Positions 1 to 6,332 of a stretch of 14,268 bases of DNA are shown here, in pieces. The notes beneath the pieces were generated by a model. The model was given only the letters and a program-made list of their open reading frames with translations, was not told the DNA's origin and did no database searches. How positions within the stretch are numbered: the first letter of the stretch is position 1; each line of letters opens with the position of its first letter. The position numbers were made by a program, and so were the translations under genes. This DNA comes from Rhodospirillaceae bacterium (GTDB lineage Bacteria; Pseudomonadota; Alphaproteobacteria; UBA828), in contig JAPPKP010000290.1 in the NCBI GenBank assembly GCA_028819955.1, forward strand, positions 1 to 14,268. The letters run 5' to 3'.

Positions 1-12
1 GCCCTGGGCCAT
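1..12 (-). CDS. Start of next late-operon gene, cut by window edge
   Basis: An ATG at 12-10 on the minus strand overlaps the TGA of the DUF1320 gene by one base (TGATG), the same coupling used at 679 and 1041. Only four codons (M-A-Q-G) lie inside the window, so no product can be read. In Mu-like phages the gene after gp36 is usually a gp37/DUF1834 protein or the gpG virion-morphogenesis protein; gpG is not seen in its usual place between F and I here. The assignment is by position only. Confidence 0.4.
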
Positions 13-461
13 CAGACGATCCCCTGGGTATCGCGGCGGCGGAAGGTGCGCTCCTTCGGGGTGTGCAGCACCGCGCGGCCGTGCCGGGTGCGATCGTTGG
101 CCTCGCCGTCGCCGTCGCTATCGGCGCCGATCTGCAGCTTGCCGCTCGCCAGGCCGTCCACGATCTTGCGCGCCTCCGTGGCGCGGGTCTCGATCAGCTC
201 GGTGTTGGCGGGCTCGTCGACCAGCTCGTAGTGCACCAGCCGCGCCACCGCGCGCCTCACGAACTCCGGGACGTCGTCGAGGGGGATGGCGTAGCGGGTG
301 CGCAGCCGGGCGTCGACCATGTCCGAGACCGCGTCGATGGCGGTCTGGACCGTGGCGGCGTCCCAGGTTTCGCAGTCGTCCGCGTCGGGTGCCGCGACCG
401 CGAGGTGCCGGCGGCCGACGATGGCCTCGAGCTGCTCGGGTGTGAGGTAGACGGTGCCCAT
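12..461 (-). CDS. DUF1320 family protein (Mu gp36-like)
   Basis: This 149-aa protein begins MGTVYLTPEQLEAIVG, the typical opening of DUF1320 proteins, followed by an acidic stretch and a helical middle (QTAIDAVSDMVDARLRTRYA, then a VRRAVARLVHYEL helix) and a polar C-terminus rich in R and T. The family lies just downstream of the capsid genes in Mu-like phages and is presumed to be a head-completion or head-tail connector protein, although its role in Mu is not firmly established. I chose the ATG at 461 because the family motif starts there and the extension back to 557 is R/A/G-rich translation of the upstream gene in another frame. It lies 11 nt after the 68-aa gene. Recognised by motif and gene order. 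Confidence 0.85.
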   Translation of the reverse strand: MGTVYLTPEQLEAIVGRRHLAVAAPDADDCETWDAATVQTAIDAVSDMVDARLRTRYAIPLDDVPEFVRRAVARLVHYELVDEPANTELIETRATEARKIVDGLASGKLQIGADSDGDGEANDRTRHGRAVLHTPKERTFRRRDTQGIV

Positions 462-472
462 GGCGGCACCGG

Positions 473-679
473 TCAGCGGTTCTTGCCTCGGGTCTTCTCG
501 GGCGCGGCCGGCCCCTCGGGCGTGGCCGGCTCTTCGACCGGCGAGACCGTGACGCACGCGTCGCCGGAGAGCAGGCCCAGGGTGGCCGCGTCGAGGTCGC
601 GCTCGATCCCGCCGGGCGGGATGACGAGGCCGCAGGCATGGACCGTGCCGGGCCCCGCAGGCTCGATACGGCAGCGCAT
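473..679 (-). CDS. Small hypothetical protein, possibly gp35-like
   Basis: A 68-aa protein whose ATG overlaps the stop of the upstream helix-hairpin-helix gene by one base (TGATG). The middle (GLVIPPGGIERDLDAATLGL, then LSGDACVTVSPVEE) reads as a short strand-turn-helix-strand unit that loosely resembles the FluMu N-terminal domain of gp35-type proteins. The last 20 residues are Pro/Glu/Lys/Arg-rich and probably disordered. It sits at the gp35 position between the capsid protein and gp36. Family membership is inferred and weak; that it is a gene is well supported by the coupling and the conserved operon context. Confidence 0.65.
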   Translation of the reverse strand: MRCRIEPAGPGTVHACGLVIPPGGIERDLDAATLGLLSGDACVTVSPVEEPATPEGPAAPEKTRGKNR

Positions 680-1041
680 CAGGCCTGCCTCAGCGCGCGG
701 GCCTGGTCGCGCCAGCCGGCGACGGTGTCGGCGCCCTCGTCGAGCGCCGTCGCCAGGCGGTCGATCGCGTCATCGGGGACCATGGCCAGCGCCTCCAGGT
801 GCTCGAGGCCGATCGCCTGGAGCTTCTTCGCGGTCTTCGGGCCGATGCCCTTCACGGCCTCGAGATCGCCGCCTTCGTCGCCGTCCTCGTCGAAGGGCGT
901 GGCGGCGCCCGCCGCGATCAGCTCCTCGGCGATGGCGTGAGGCGCGTCGAAGACCGCGCCCGGCGCGTGAGTCGGCCCGTCGAAGGCGACGTTCGTCACC
1001 GCGACGAGCCGGCTCACTTCCGGGGGGGGTTGTTCCGTCAT
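679..1041 (-). CDS. Gp35-like protein with FluMu-type N-terminus and helix-hairpin-helix
   Basis: This 120-aa protein follows the capsid gene with a TGATG overlap at 1041. Residues about 11-48 (LVAVTNVAFDGPTHAPGAVF, then an alanine-rich helix) fit the small N-terminal domain of FluMu gp35/HI1506-type proteins. After an acidic linker (DEDGDEGGD, 51-59), residues 60-84 form a clear helix-hairpin-helix (LEAVKGIGPKTAKKLQAIG, with the GIG hairpin), normally a non-specific DNA-contacting element. The start at 1041 is chosen because the longer frame upstream is capsid sequence read out of frame. A small virion or head-assembly protein touching packaged DNA is plausible but is inference. The codons after MTEQ contain a run of eight C residues on the coding strand (1022-1029). 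Confidence 0.8.
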   Translation of the reverse strand: MTEQPPPEVSRLVAVTNVAFDGPTHAPGAVFDAPHAIAEELIAAGAATPFDEDGDEGGDLEAVKGIGPKTAKKLQAIGLEHLEALAMVPDDAIDRLATALDEGADTVAGWRDQARALRQA

Positions 1042-2009
1042 CAGGCGATCGCGTTCTTGATCAGGTAGCCGGAGTCGTTGCCGACCACCTCGTTGGTCCA
1101 CTCCTCGGTGACCGGATAGAGCCAGGAGTTGTTGTCCCGGTCGTAGTAGGCCTGCTCCACCATGGGCGTGCCGGCCAGGTTGTAGCCGTAGCCGAAGGAG
1201 GGCTCGTAGCGGCTGATCGAGCCGACCGCCGTATAGGCGATGATCACGTCCTTGCCCCAGACGTCCGCCGGGGTGTCGTCCTCGTCGACGTAGATCGCGT
1301 CGCCGCAGACGACCCGGTCGATGTCCCAGAGCTGGGCCAGGTCTTCCTTGCTGGCGATCTGCTTGCCCCCGTCGTAGCGGATCTGCTGCAGCACGTCCGG
1401 GTGGGTGCGGATCTTGCTGTAGACCGCGCCGCCCATCACGACCGTGTTGGGCCGCATGCCCGTGGCCGCGCGGATGGTCTCCACCGCGTCCATGACGTTG
1501 GCCGTCGGGTTCGACGCGTCGTTGCTCCACTGCGCGTTGCCGGCGAGGGTGTTGACGTGGGTAGCGTCGTAGGTCGCGGCGGCGCGGACGATGGTGGCCG
1601 CGTCAATCTCGCGCTCCAGCCCGATGATGTTCTGCACCCCGGTCACGCTGCGCATGCCGAGGTCGATGCCGGGCACCGCCATGGCTTCCTCGGCCGTCTC
1701 CACCGGCACCTTGCCCATGAGGCGATGCTGGGTGAGGGCGAACTTCTTGCCCTCGTGGCCGAACTGGATGTGCTGGGTGGCGGCGCCGGGCGCGCGCCGC
1801 GTGTTGACCTTGCGGAAGTCGGTGCGGTCGAACTCGATCCTCGTCCCGCCGCGCGCGCCGGTGGTCACCACCGGGAAGAGGGCGCGGAAGACGAGCTGCG
1901 GGTTCATGTAGCCGCGCGCGGCCGTGCTCAGGATCGGGTCGATGACCCGCGCGGCCGGGTTCGCGAGCTGCGGCGCGTCGGCGGCGTTCAGTGCGATGCG
2001 TTCGGTCAC
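1041..2009 (-). CDS. Major capsid protein (Mu gpT position)
   Basis: This 322-aa protein starts at a GTG (2009-2007) with GGAGAG about eight bases upstream. It lies directly after the protease and DUF2190 genes, where every Mu-like phage puts its major head protein. It is short for a coat protein and lacks an obvious prodomain. The N-terminal arm leads to a PQLVFRALFPVVTTGARGGT segment, followed by a mixed alpha/beta body with RAATGMRPNTVVMGGAVYSK and HPDVLQQIRYDGGKQ. This helix, strand and 'Vxxxxxxxxlr.hpdv' pattern is characteristic of E-type or HK97-fold phage coat proteins that report a peptide-array index. The C-terminus (MVEQAYYDRDNNSWLYPVTE) is also typical. The role as hexamer-forming shell protein is inferred from family and position. 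Confidence 0.85.
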   Translation of the reverse strand: MTERIALNAADAPQLANPAARVIDPILSTAARGYMNPQLVFRALFPVVTTGARGGTRIEFDRTDFRKVNTRRAPGAATQHIQFGHEGKKFALTQHRLMGKVPVETAEEAMAVPGIDLGMRSVTGVQNIIGLEREIDAATIVRAAATYDATHVNTLAGNAQWSNDASNPTANVMDAVETIRAATGMRPNTVVMGGAVYSKIRTHPDVLQQIRYDGGKQIASKEDLAQLWDIDRVVCGDAIYVDEDDTPADVWGKDVIIAYTAVGSISRYEPSFGYGYNLAGTPMVEQAYYDRDNNSWLYPVTEEWTNEVVGNDSGYLIKNAIA

Positions 2010-2011
2010 GG

Positions 2012-2389
2012 TCAGTCTCTCCGGAGCAGGACGGGGATGATGTCCCCGGCGGCGGATGCGGCGGCCAGGGCCCAGCCGACGATCGGGTTGGCGCCGGCGT
2101 GCGTGATCGCCCGGCCCATCGCGTCCGTCTGCAGCTTCGTCCTGCCCTCCGCGGCGAGGTTGATCGCGGCGCCGGCCTCGACCAGCACGACACCCTCCGT
2201 GTCCACCGGGATCAGCTCGCCGTCGGTGGAGGACTTGACGCGGCAGACGCCGAGCGCGTCCTCGTTGGCCACGCAGCGCGTGCCGTCGGCGCGGACGAAG
2301 CGGCGGAACTTCTCGGCGGCCCCCTCGGCCTCGACCGTGAGCGTGTGCAGCGGCTGGGATGTCGCCGTGTCGGCGATGACCTTGCCCAT
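2012..2389 (-). CDS. DUF2190 family capsid decoration protein
   Basis: A 125-aa protein starting at an ATG 3 nt after the protease stop, with the stop overlapping the capsid ribosome-binding region. The composition is small, beta-rich and glycine/valine-rich. It contains the DUF2190 hallmarks: an early ADGTRCVANEDALGVCRVKS strand pair, a GVVLVEAGAAINLAAEGRTK core where the parallel 'G.v.V.aGaai..G..v..d..Gra' pattern is recognisable, and a C-terminal GWALAAASAAGDIIPVLLRR strand. Known members decorate or cement phage heads. In Mu-like phages this gene commonly lies between protease and coat protein, as here. Confidence 0.85.
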   Translation of the reverse strand: MGKVIADTATSQPLHTLTVEAEGAAEKFRRFVRADGTRCVANEDALGVCRVKSSTDGELIPVDTEGVVLVEAGAAINLAAEGRTKLQTDAMGRAITHAGANPIVGWALAAASAAGDIIPVLLRRD

Positions 2390-2392
2390 GCC

Positions 2393-2887
2393 TCAGGTCC
2401 CCATCGCGCCGAAGTGGGTCACCGCGTCGCGGTAGCTCACCCCGTTCTTCTGCGCGTAGTCGGCGATCTTCGCGTGCAGCGAGAGCCGGTCGGCGTCGGG
2501 CGGCAGCACACCCGCAGGTGCGGGGAAGGCCGGCTGCGAGGCGGCGCCGGTCGCGTTCGGCGCGCCGGCCGGGCCGACCCGCGTCCCCAGCGTCTCCAGC
2601 GCCTGGGAGGAGAGGCCGCCCGCGCCGGGCGCGGCCCCGGCCGAGGCCGCGATCACCTTCTCGAAGGCGTTCAGCCCGGCGTCGATGCCGTCTTTGTGCG
2701 ACTTGATCGTCTCGAGGTGGGCGTCCTTGGCCGCTGCGGGGATCTTCCCGTCGGCCACTGCCTGGTCGACGGCGCGCACAGCAGCGTTGAGCGCGCGCGC
2801 GTCCGCCGCCTTCTCGCGTGCTTCGAGCGCCTTCTCGCGCTCGGCGGTGTCCTTGTCGTTGTCCACGTTCGGCTCCGTGCTGTGCAT
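2393..2887 (-). other. Candidate nested scaffold ORF within the gpI gene
   Basis: In Mu the 3' part of gene I is also translated alone, in frame, as the scaffold protein Z. Here the same frame has an ATG at 2887-2885 (residue 161 of the protease), exactly at the junction between the protease domain and the coiled-coil half, which would give 164 aa. I see no clear Shine-Dalgarno before it (the upstream bases are pyrimidine-rich), so independent translation is unproven; the scaffold could instead be released by self-cleavage. Confidence 0.3.
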
Positions 2888-3367
2888 GGTCGGTGCGGGG
2901 AGGTTGAAATTAGGATCGTTCACCAGCCCGACCGACGAGAGGCCGGTGACCTCCATGTCGCTGGTGTGGAAGAGCGCCGGCGACAGGTAGCGGTAAGACC
3001 CCGAGCGCAGGCTCATGGCCGCCCAGCTCGACAGCTCCAGGTCCGCGTCGATGCCGCCCCGCGCATTGGGACGGGCGTTCTTCAGCCAGCCCTCGGCTGC
3101 GGTGGAGCCGGCGAAAGTCGGCGAGATCCGCTCGCTCCGGTGGTCGAAGTCGATGCGCGCCTTGACCTGCTGGGCGTTGATCCGCGCCGCAAGCGCGGCC
3201 GCATCCTTGAGCCGGTAGCGCCGCCCATCGCGGCCTTCGATGATCCCGTCCCCGTCCGGCGGCGGAATCACCTCGGCGCTCGGCGGCGGCGCATTCTCGC
3301 CCGTCATCGCCGTGAGGTTGAGGTCGACGCACCAGGGCGACAAAGTGACCAGCGCTTCCGGATCCAT
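2393..3367 (-). CDS. Phage head maturation protease (Mu gpI-like)
   Basis: This 324-aa protein is the first gene after the 3368-3583 gap. Residues 1-150 match the Mu I protease family: the RIDFDHRSE strand (71-79) with H76 as likely catalytic histidine, AEGWLKNA (91-98), SYRYLSPAL (124-132) with S129 as likely nucleophile, and SSVGLVNDPNFNLPA at the domain end. From residue 164 the protein turns into a charged coiled coil (repeated K-A-L-E-A-R-E-K type sequence to about 205), then an alanine/glycine/proline linker, matching the scaffold half of protease-scaffold fusions. It presumably trims head proteins during capsid assembly. The ATG at 3367 has no strong Shine-Dalgarno, and a -10-like TAGGCT sits only 7 nt upstream, so the transcript may have a very short leader. 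Catalytic residues are family inference. Confidence 0.88.
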   Translation of the reverse strand: MDPEALVTLSPWCVDLNLTAMTGENAPPPSAEVIPPPDGDGIIEGRDGRRYRLKDAAALAARINAQQVKARIDFDHRSERISPTFAGSTAAEGWLKNARPNARGGIDADLELSSWAAMSLRSGSYRYLSPALFHTSDMEVTGLSSVGLVNDPNFNLPAPTMHSTEPNVDNDKDTAEREKALEAREKAADARALNAAVRAVDQAVADGKIPAAAKDAHLETIKSHKDGIDAGLNAFEKVIAASAGAAPGAGGLSSQALETLGTRVGPAGAPNATGAASQPAFPAPAGVLPPDADRLSLHAKIADYAQKNGVSYRDAVTHFGAMGT

Positions 3368-3373
3368 GGGCGG

Positions 3374-3414
3374 AGCCTACACCGGGTTCGCGGGGGCGTT
3401 TATTCCAAAACCGG
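3374..3414 (-). promoter_or_regulatory. Candidate late promoter before the gpI operon (PI-like), copy A of the 19-bp element
   Basis: Copy A of the element covers 3396-3414 (GCGTTTATTCCAAAACCGG on the plus strand; on the coding minus strand it reads CCGGTTTTGGAATAAACGC). A -10-like TAGGCT on the minus strand covers 3379-3374, 19 bases downstream of the AATAAA, the same spacing as in copy B. No TTGACA-like -35 is present at 17 bp, which fits an activator-dependent promoter. A start about 7 nt after the hexamer would fall on or next to the gpI ATG, so the exact start site is uncertain. Confidence 0.5.
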
Positions 3415-3438
3415 CCATGTTGACCGGCCGTCGGCGCC

Positions 3439-3529
3439 GCGCCATGCTGGCGCCGTAGCGTCGGGCTCCGACGCCAGGAAGCCGAGCCTCTCGAGCGGAC
3501 CTGGACCGCACCGCGCGCTTCGGCGCGCG
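3439..3529. terminator. Run of three hairpins between gpF and gpI; possible terminator
   Basis: Three perfect stems follow one another in the non-coding gap. GCGCCA and TGGCGC flank TGC at 3439-3453. GCGTCGG and CCGACGC flank GCT at 3458-3474. A 7-bp CGCGCGC stem is closed by a TTCG loop at 3512-3529; read on the plus strand this is the very stable C(UUCG)G tetraloop. No T-tract follows on either strand, so a classical intrinsic terminator is not shown. Placement at the end of one operon and just before a candidate promoter suggests separation of two transcription units. Confidence 0.35.
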
Positions 3530-3583
3530 AGCCGCCGACATGGCGGGACAAGGCTTGCGGGGTTGGGGCGCCCCGGCCCGGCG

Positions 3584-4711
3584 CTACGTTCTCTCGTGCA
3601 TGGACACCACGGTCGAGCGTCCGTCCTGCACCTCCGTCACGAGGCGGTAGCGCTTTCCGTCCACAGTCGCATCCCAGCGCCAGCGCCCGGCGCCGGGCAC
3701 GGCAACAGGAGCGCCTGCGGCGTCCATGACGCGCTGCGCGAGCAGCCAGTCTCCCGCCCTGAGCTTTCTGCCGCCGTGCTTCTTGCGCACGGCCGGGCCC
3801 TGCAGCGTCAGCAGCCGGCTCTCCACGCCCTCCGGCCTCTGCGGCAGCACGCCGATCGGCATCGTCTCGCCCTTGCGCGGGCGGCGGACGAAGCGCTTGA
3901 ACGAGGCCCCCGACATCAGCTCCCCGGTGTAGCGCCGGCCCCAGCGCCCGGCGTCGTCGTCGCCCATGTCTTCGAGCACCGAGTCGAGCCGATCGAGCCC
4001 GGCTTGGGAGACTCCCGTGGCCCGCTCGTAGCCGGGGTTGGTGTCCCAGCCGGGGTCGATCCCCCACGGCACCTTGTGGACCTCGCCCGTCGCCGGATTG
4101 GTCCAGTCCCGCATGCGGAGCTCCGGCGCTTCGGTCGTGATCTTGCCCGCCTCGAGAAGGCGGTCGCGCTCGCGCCTGGTGATCTGGCGCTGCCGGCAAT
4201 TGCAGCCCCAGCCGTTGGGCGCGAAATGCGTGCGCCACCAGGGATGGTCGACCGGCAGGCAGGTGCCGGCCCAGGCCTCGTGCTCCGGGCGGTGCTCGCG
4301 GCTCGGGCCGAGCTCGTAGACCAGGAAGGGCATCAGCTGCTTGGTGCGCTGGATGCGGTCCCACTGCCCGGCGCCTCGGGCGCTCCGCATGTTAGCCCGG
4401 TAGATGCGGTCGAGCCGGGTCGGGATGTCGCCGCCGCGCGGCGCTGCCGCGATGTCGCGCGCCCAGCCGCGCCGCTCCAGGAAGGGCTGCAGGCGGGCGC
4501 GGAACGTCTCCATGGTCTCGCCGGCCTCGAGCGCCTTGACCAGCTCCCGGTGGGTCTCCTGGATCAGCGAGAGGCGCGTCATCCGCGCTGCGGTGAAGGC
4601 GACGGCGTGCTCCTCGCGCCAGACGTCGGTCCAGTGATCGGATGTCTTGAGGCCCTTGCCCCGCAGGTAGCGGAGCGCCGCCTTGGGCGGCACCCCGAAG
4701 GGGCGCGCCAT
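3584..4711 (-). CDS. Head morphogenesis protein, Mu gpF / SPP1 gp7 family
   Basis: This 375-aa protein starts 1 nt after the portal stop. The N-terminal 110 residues are helical (HWTDVWREEHAVAFTAARMT and onward), as in family members that bind portal and scaffold. The signature Mu F block is at residues 138-177: H140, H144, C151, H156-P157, and a zinc-like GWGCNCRQRQI at 168-177 with C170 and C172. The C-terminal 100 residues (from about 275) form a separate segment ending VDGKRYRLVTEVQDGRSTVV-SMHERT, compatible with the barnase/RelE-like nuclease domains often fused to gpF-type proteins, but this is an inference. I chose the ATG at 4711 over an upstream start at 4822 because the extra 37 residues are arginine/serine-rich translation of the portal 3' end in another frame. 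Confidence 0.85.
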   Translation of the reverse strand: MARPFGVPPKAALRYLRGKGLKTSDHWTDVWREEHAVAFTAARMTRLSLIQETHRELVKALEAGETMETFRARLQPFLERRGWARDIAAAPRGGDIPTRLDRIYRANMRSARGAGQWDRIQRTKQLMPFLVYELGPSREHRPEHEAWAGTCLPVDHPWWRTHFAPNGWGCNCRQRQITRRERDRLLEAGKITTEAPELRMRDWTNPATGEVHKVPWGIDPGWDTNPGYERATGVSQAGLDRLDSVLEDMGDDDAGRWGRRYTGELMSGASFKRFVRRPRKGETMPIGVLPQRPEGVESRLLTLQGPAVRKKHGGRKLRAGDWLLAQRVMDAAGAPVAVPGAGRWRWDATVDGKRYRLVTEVQDGRSTVVSMHERT

Positions 4712-4712
4712 G

Positions 4713-6332
4713 TCAGCCGGTCTCGCCGTCCACCCGCGCCCGGAAGAGCCGGACCGCCAGGTCGCGGCCGAGGCGCTCCGGGGTGCCGGCCTCGGCGAGG
4801 AGCGCGATGAACGAGTCGGCATCGTCGGCCGCCTCGAGCGCGTCCGCCACCGGCCCGATCAGGTCGTCGGCGAGCGCGTCCCAGCCGCCGCCGGCCTCGA
4901 GCGCAGCGTCGATCGCCTCGGCCGCGCTCAGCGCGAGGTTGGTTGCGGGCGCCGCGTCGTCGCCCTCGTCGTCCTCGCCGTCGTCCGGCGGCGCCTGCCC
5001 GGCCGGCGTGCCGGTCAGGATCTCCTCGCCCTCCTTCGCCTCCGGGATGCCCATGCGCCCGCGCACCCAGGGCTCGGGGATTTTGGCGCCGGCGCGCGCG
5101 AGCTGCACGACCGCGCTCACGTCCAGCGCCTCCTCCCGAGGCGGCAGCGCGAGCCGGGGCCAGCCCGCCCGCCTGGCGCCGTGGTTCAGCATGCAGTAAG
5201 GCGCGATGATCGCGGCGCTCACCGTCTCGCACATCTGGCGCACGTCGTCCTCGACCAGGTCGTCGCGCACGTCGGCGTGCACCTGCGCCTGGCTCAGGCT
5301 CGAGCCGTCGTCCGTCGTCATGGTCTGGCCGACCACCGCCTTCGACACCTGCTCGTCGCACCAGCGCGCCTGCGCCGGGAAGAGCGCGTCCGATTGCCCG
5401 CCGCCCCGCGCCGCCTGCACGAACTCGATCTGCATCGTGTCCGGGATGATGCAGCCGGCGTCGGAGGCCAGCGCCGAGACCGCGTCGACCAGGGTCTGGA
5501 TGTCTTGGTCCGCGGCCTTCGGCCCGTACTTGCCGACGCGGACGGGAATGCCGAACACCTCGCCGTAGGCCCACCAGTCGCGGATCGCCGTCGACTTGAG
5601 CAGCCACATGGTGGCGGCCAGGTAGGCGAGCCCGCCCCGGCCGGGGAGCCCGCTCTTGGAGCGGTGCCGGTGGTAGACGAACTTCCCCGCCGCCAGCGGG
5701 TCCGCGTGGCTGTCCCAGCCGCCGCCCCAATGCGCCGGCATCGCCGCCGAGCCCGGCCCCGGACTCGATCCGGTGGTCTCGCGCAGCAGCAGCGGCGTCT
5801 CGCCGTTCTCGTAGGAGAACACCAGCCAGCGGGGGTCGATCCGGTGATAGGCCGCCGGCGCCCAGAGGCTGCCCTGGCGGCGCCAGACGATCTCCTGGCA
5901 GGAGATGCCCTTGCCGATGGCATCGAGCAGGTCGAGCAGCATGTCGTGCCAGCCCGGCCCCTCCATCACCTGCTCGCGCACCTCGTCGGCGAGCTCGATA
6001 TCGGCATCGTCGTCGGAGGCCGGCAGCACCTCGACCGGTGCGCCGGCGGCGCGGAGGCGGCGCTGCTGCAGCACGCCCCGGTAGTGCCCGTCGCGCTCCT
6101 CGATCTCCTCGGCGAGCTCGAAGAAGTCCGGGCACCATGTGCCCTGGGCGACCTCCAGGTAGATCGTGCGCAGCCGCTCCGGCGTGAGCCAGGACGCGAC
6201 CGAGCGCCACTGCTGGGCGCGCCTGAGCCCCACGACGGAAGGCGGCGCAATTCGCTCAGCCAGCTCGCGCTTGCCCGCCAGGCCGGCCAGACGTGCGCCC
6301 AGCGCCAGAAACGTGCCAAGCGCCCCCTTCAT
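4713..6332 (-). CDS. Portal protein, DUF935 family (Mu gp29)
   Basis: This 539-aa protein overlaps the terminase stop by four bases (ATGA). It carries typical DUF935 features in order: FFELAEEIEERDGHYRGVLQ (about 74-93), GKGISCQEIVWRR (about 144-156), the 'YHRIDPRW' segment with a following LVFSYENGETPLL strand, then GKFVYHRHRSKSG and the helical AATMWLLKSTAIRDWWAYGE block with FGIPVRVGKY. The C-terminal 120 residues are acidic and alanine-rich. DUF935 proteins form the dodecameric portal through which DNA is packaged. The gene lies between terminase and gpF as in Mu. The length agrees with the family (Mu gp29 is about 510 aa). Confidence 0.92.
   Translation of the reverse strand: MKGALGTFLALGARLAGLAGKRELAERIAPPSVVGLRRAQQWRSVASWLTPERLRTIYLEVAQGTWCPDFFELAEEIEERDGHYRGVLQQRRLRAAGAPVEVLPASDDDADIELADEVREQVMEGPGWHDMLLDLLDAIGKGISCQEIVWRRQGSLWAPAAYHRIDPRWLVFSYENGETPLLLRETTGSSPGPGSAAMPAHWGGGWDSHADPLAAGKFVYHRHRSKSGLPGRGGLAYLAATMWLLKSTAIRDWWAYGEVFGIPVRVGKYGPKAADQDIQTLVDAVSALASDAGCIIPDTMQIEFVQAARGGGQSDALFPAQARWCDEQVSKAVVGQTMTTDDGSSLSQAQVHADVRDDLVEDDVRQMCETVSAAIIAPYCMLNHGARRAGWPRLALPPREEALDVSAVVQLARAGAKIPEPWVRGRMGIPEAKEGEEILTGTPAGQAPPDDGEDDEGDDAAPATNLALSAAEAIDAALEAGGGWDALADDLIGPVADALEAADDADSFIALLAEAGTPERLGRDLAVRLFRARVDGETG

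Noticed and set aside
3377..3544. 55-codon minus-strand frame in the gap between gpF and gpI, ending 9 nt before the gpI start
   Set aside because: Arg-rich product without a Shine-Dalgarno. The 19-bp element reads as G-F-G-I-N-A in this frame and also in a frame at copy B, and both differences are synonymous. However, codons such as ATA, TTT and AAT are rare here, and the rest of the two frames does not align, so a regulatory element explains it better.
63..4810. Very long plus-strand frames (790 and 939 codons) across the capsid, protease and gpF region
   Set aside because: They lie opposite recognised Mu-like genes, and their translations are Arg/Ala/Gly/Val-rich without motifs, typical of open antisense frames in very GC-rich DNA.
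4712..4822. Longer gpF start at 4822
   Set aside because: Adds an arginine/serine-rich stretch overlapping the portal gene in another frame; the ATG at 4711 is adjacent to the portal stop.
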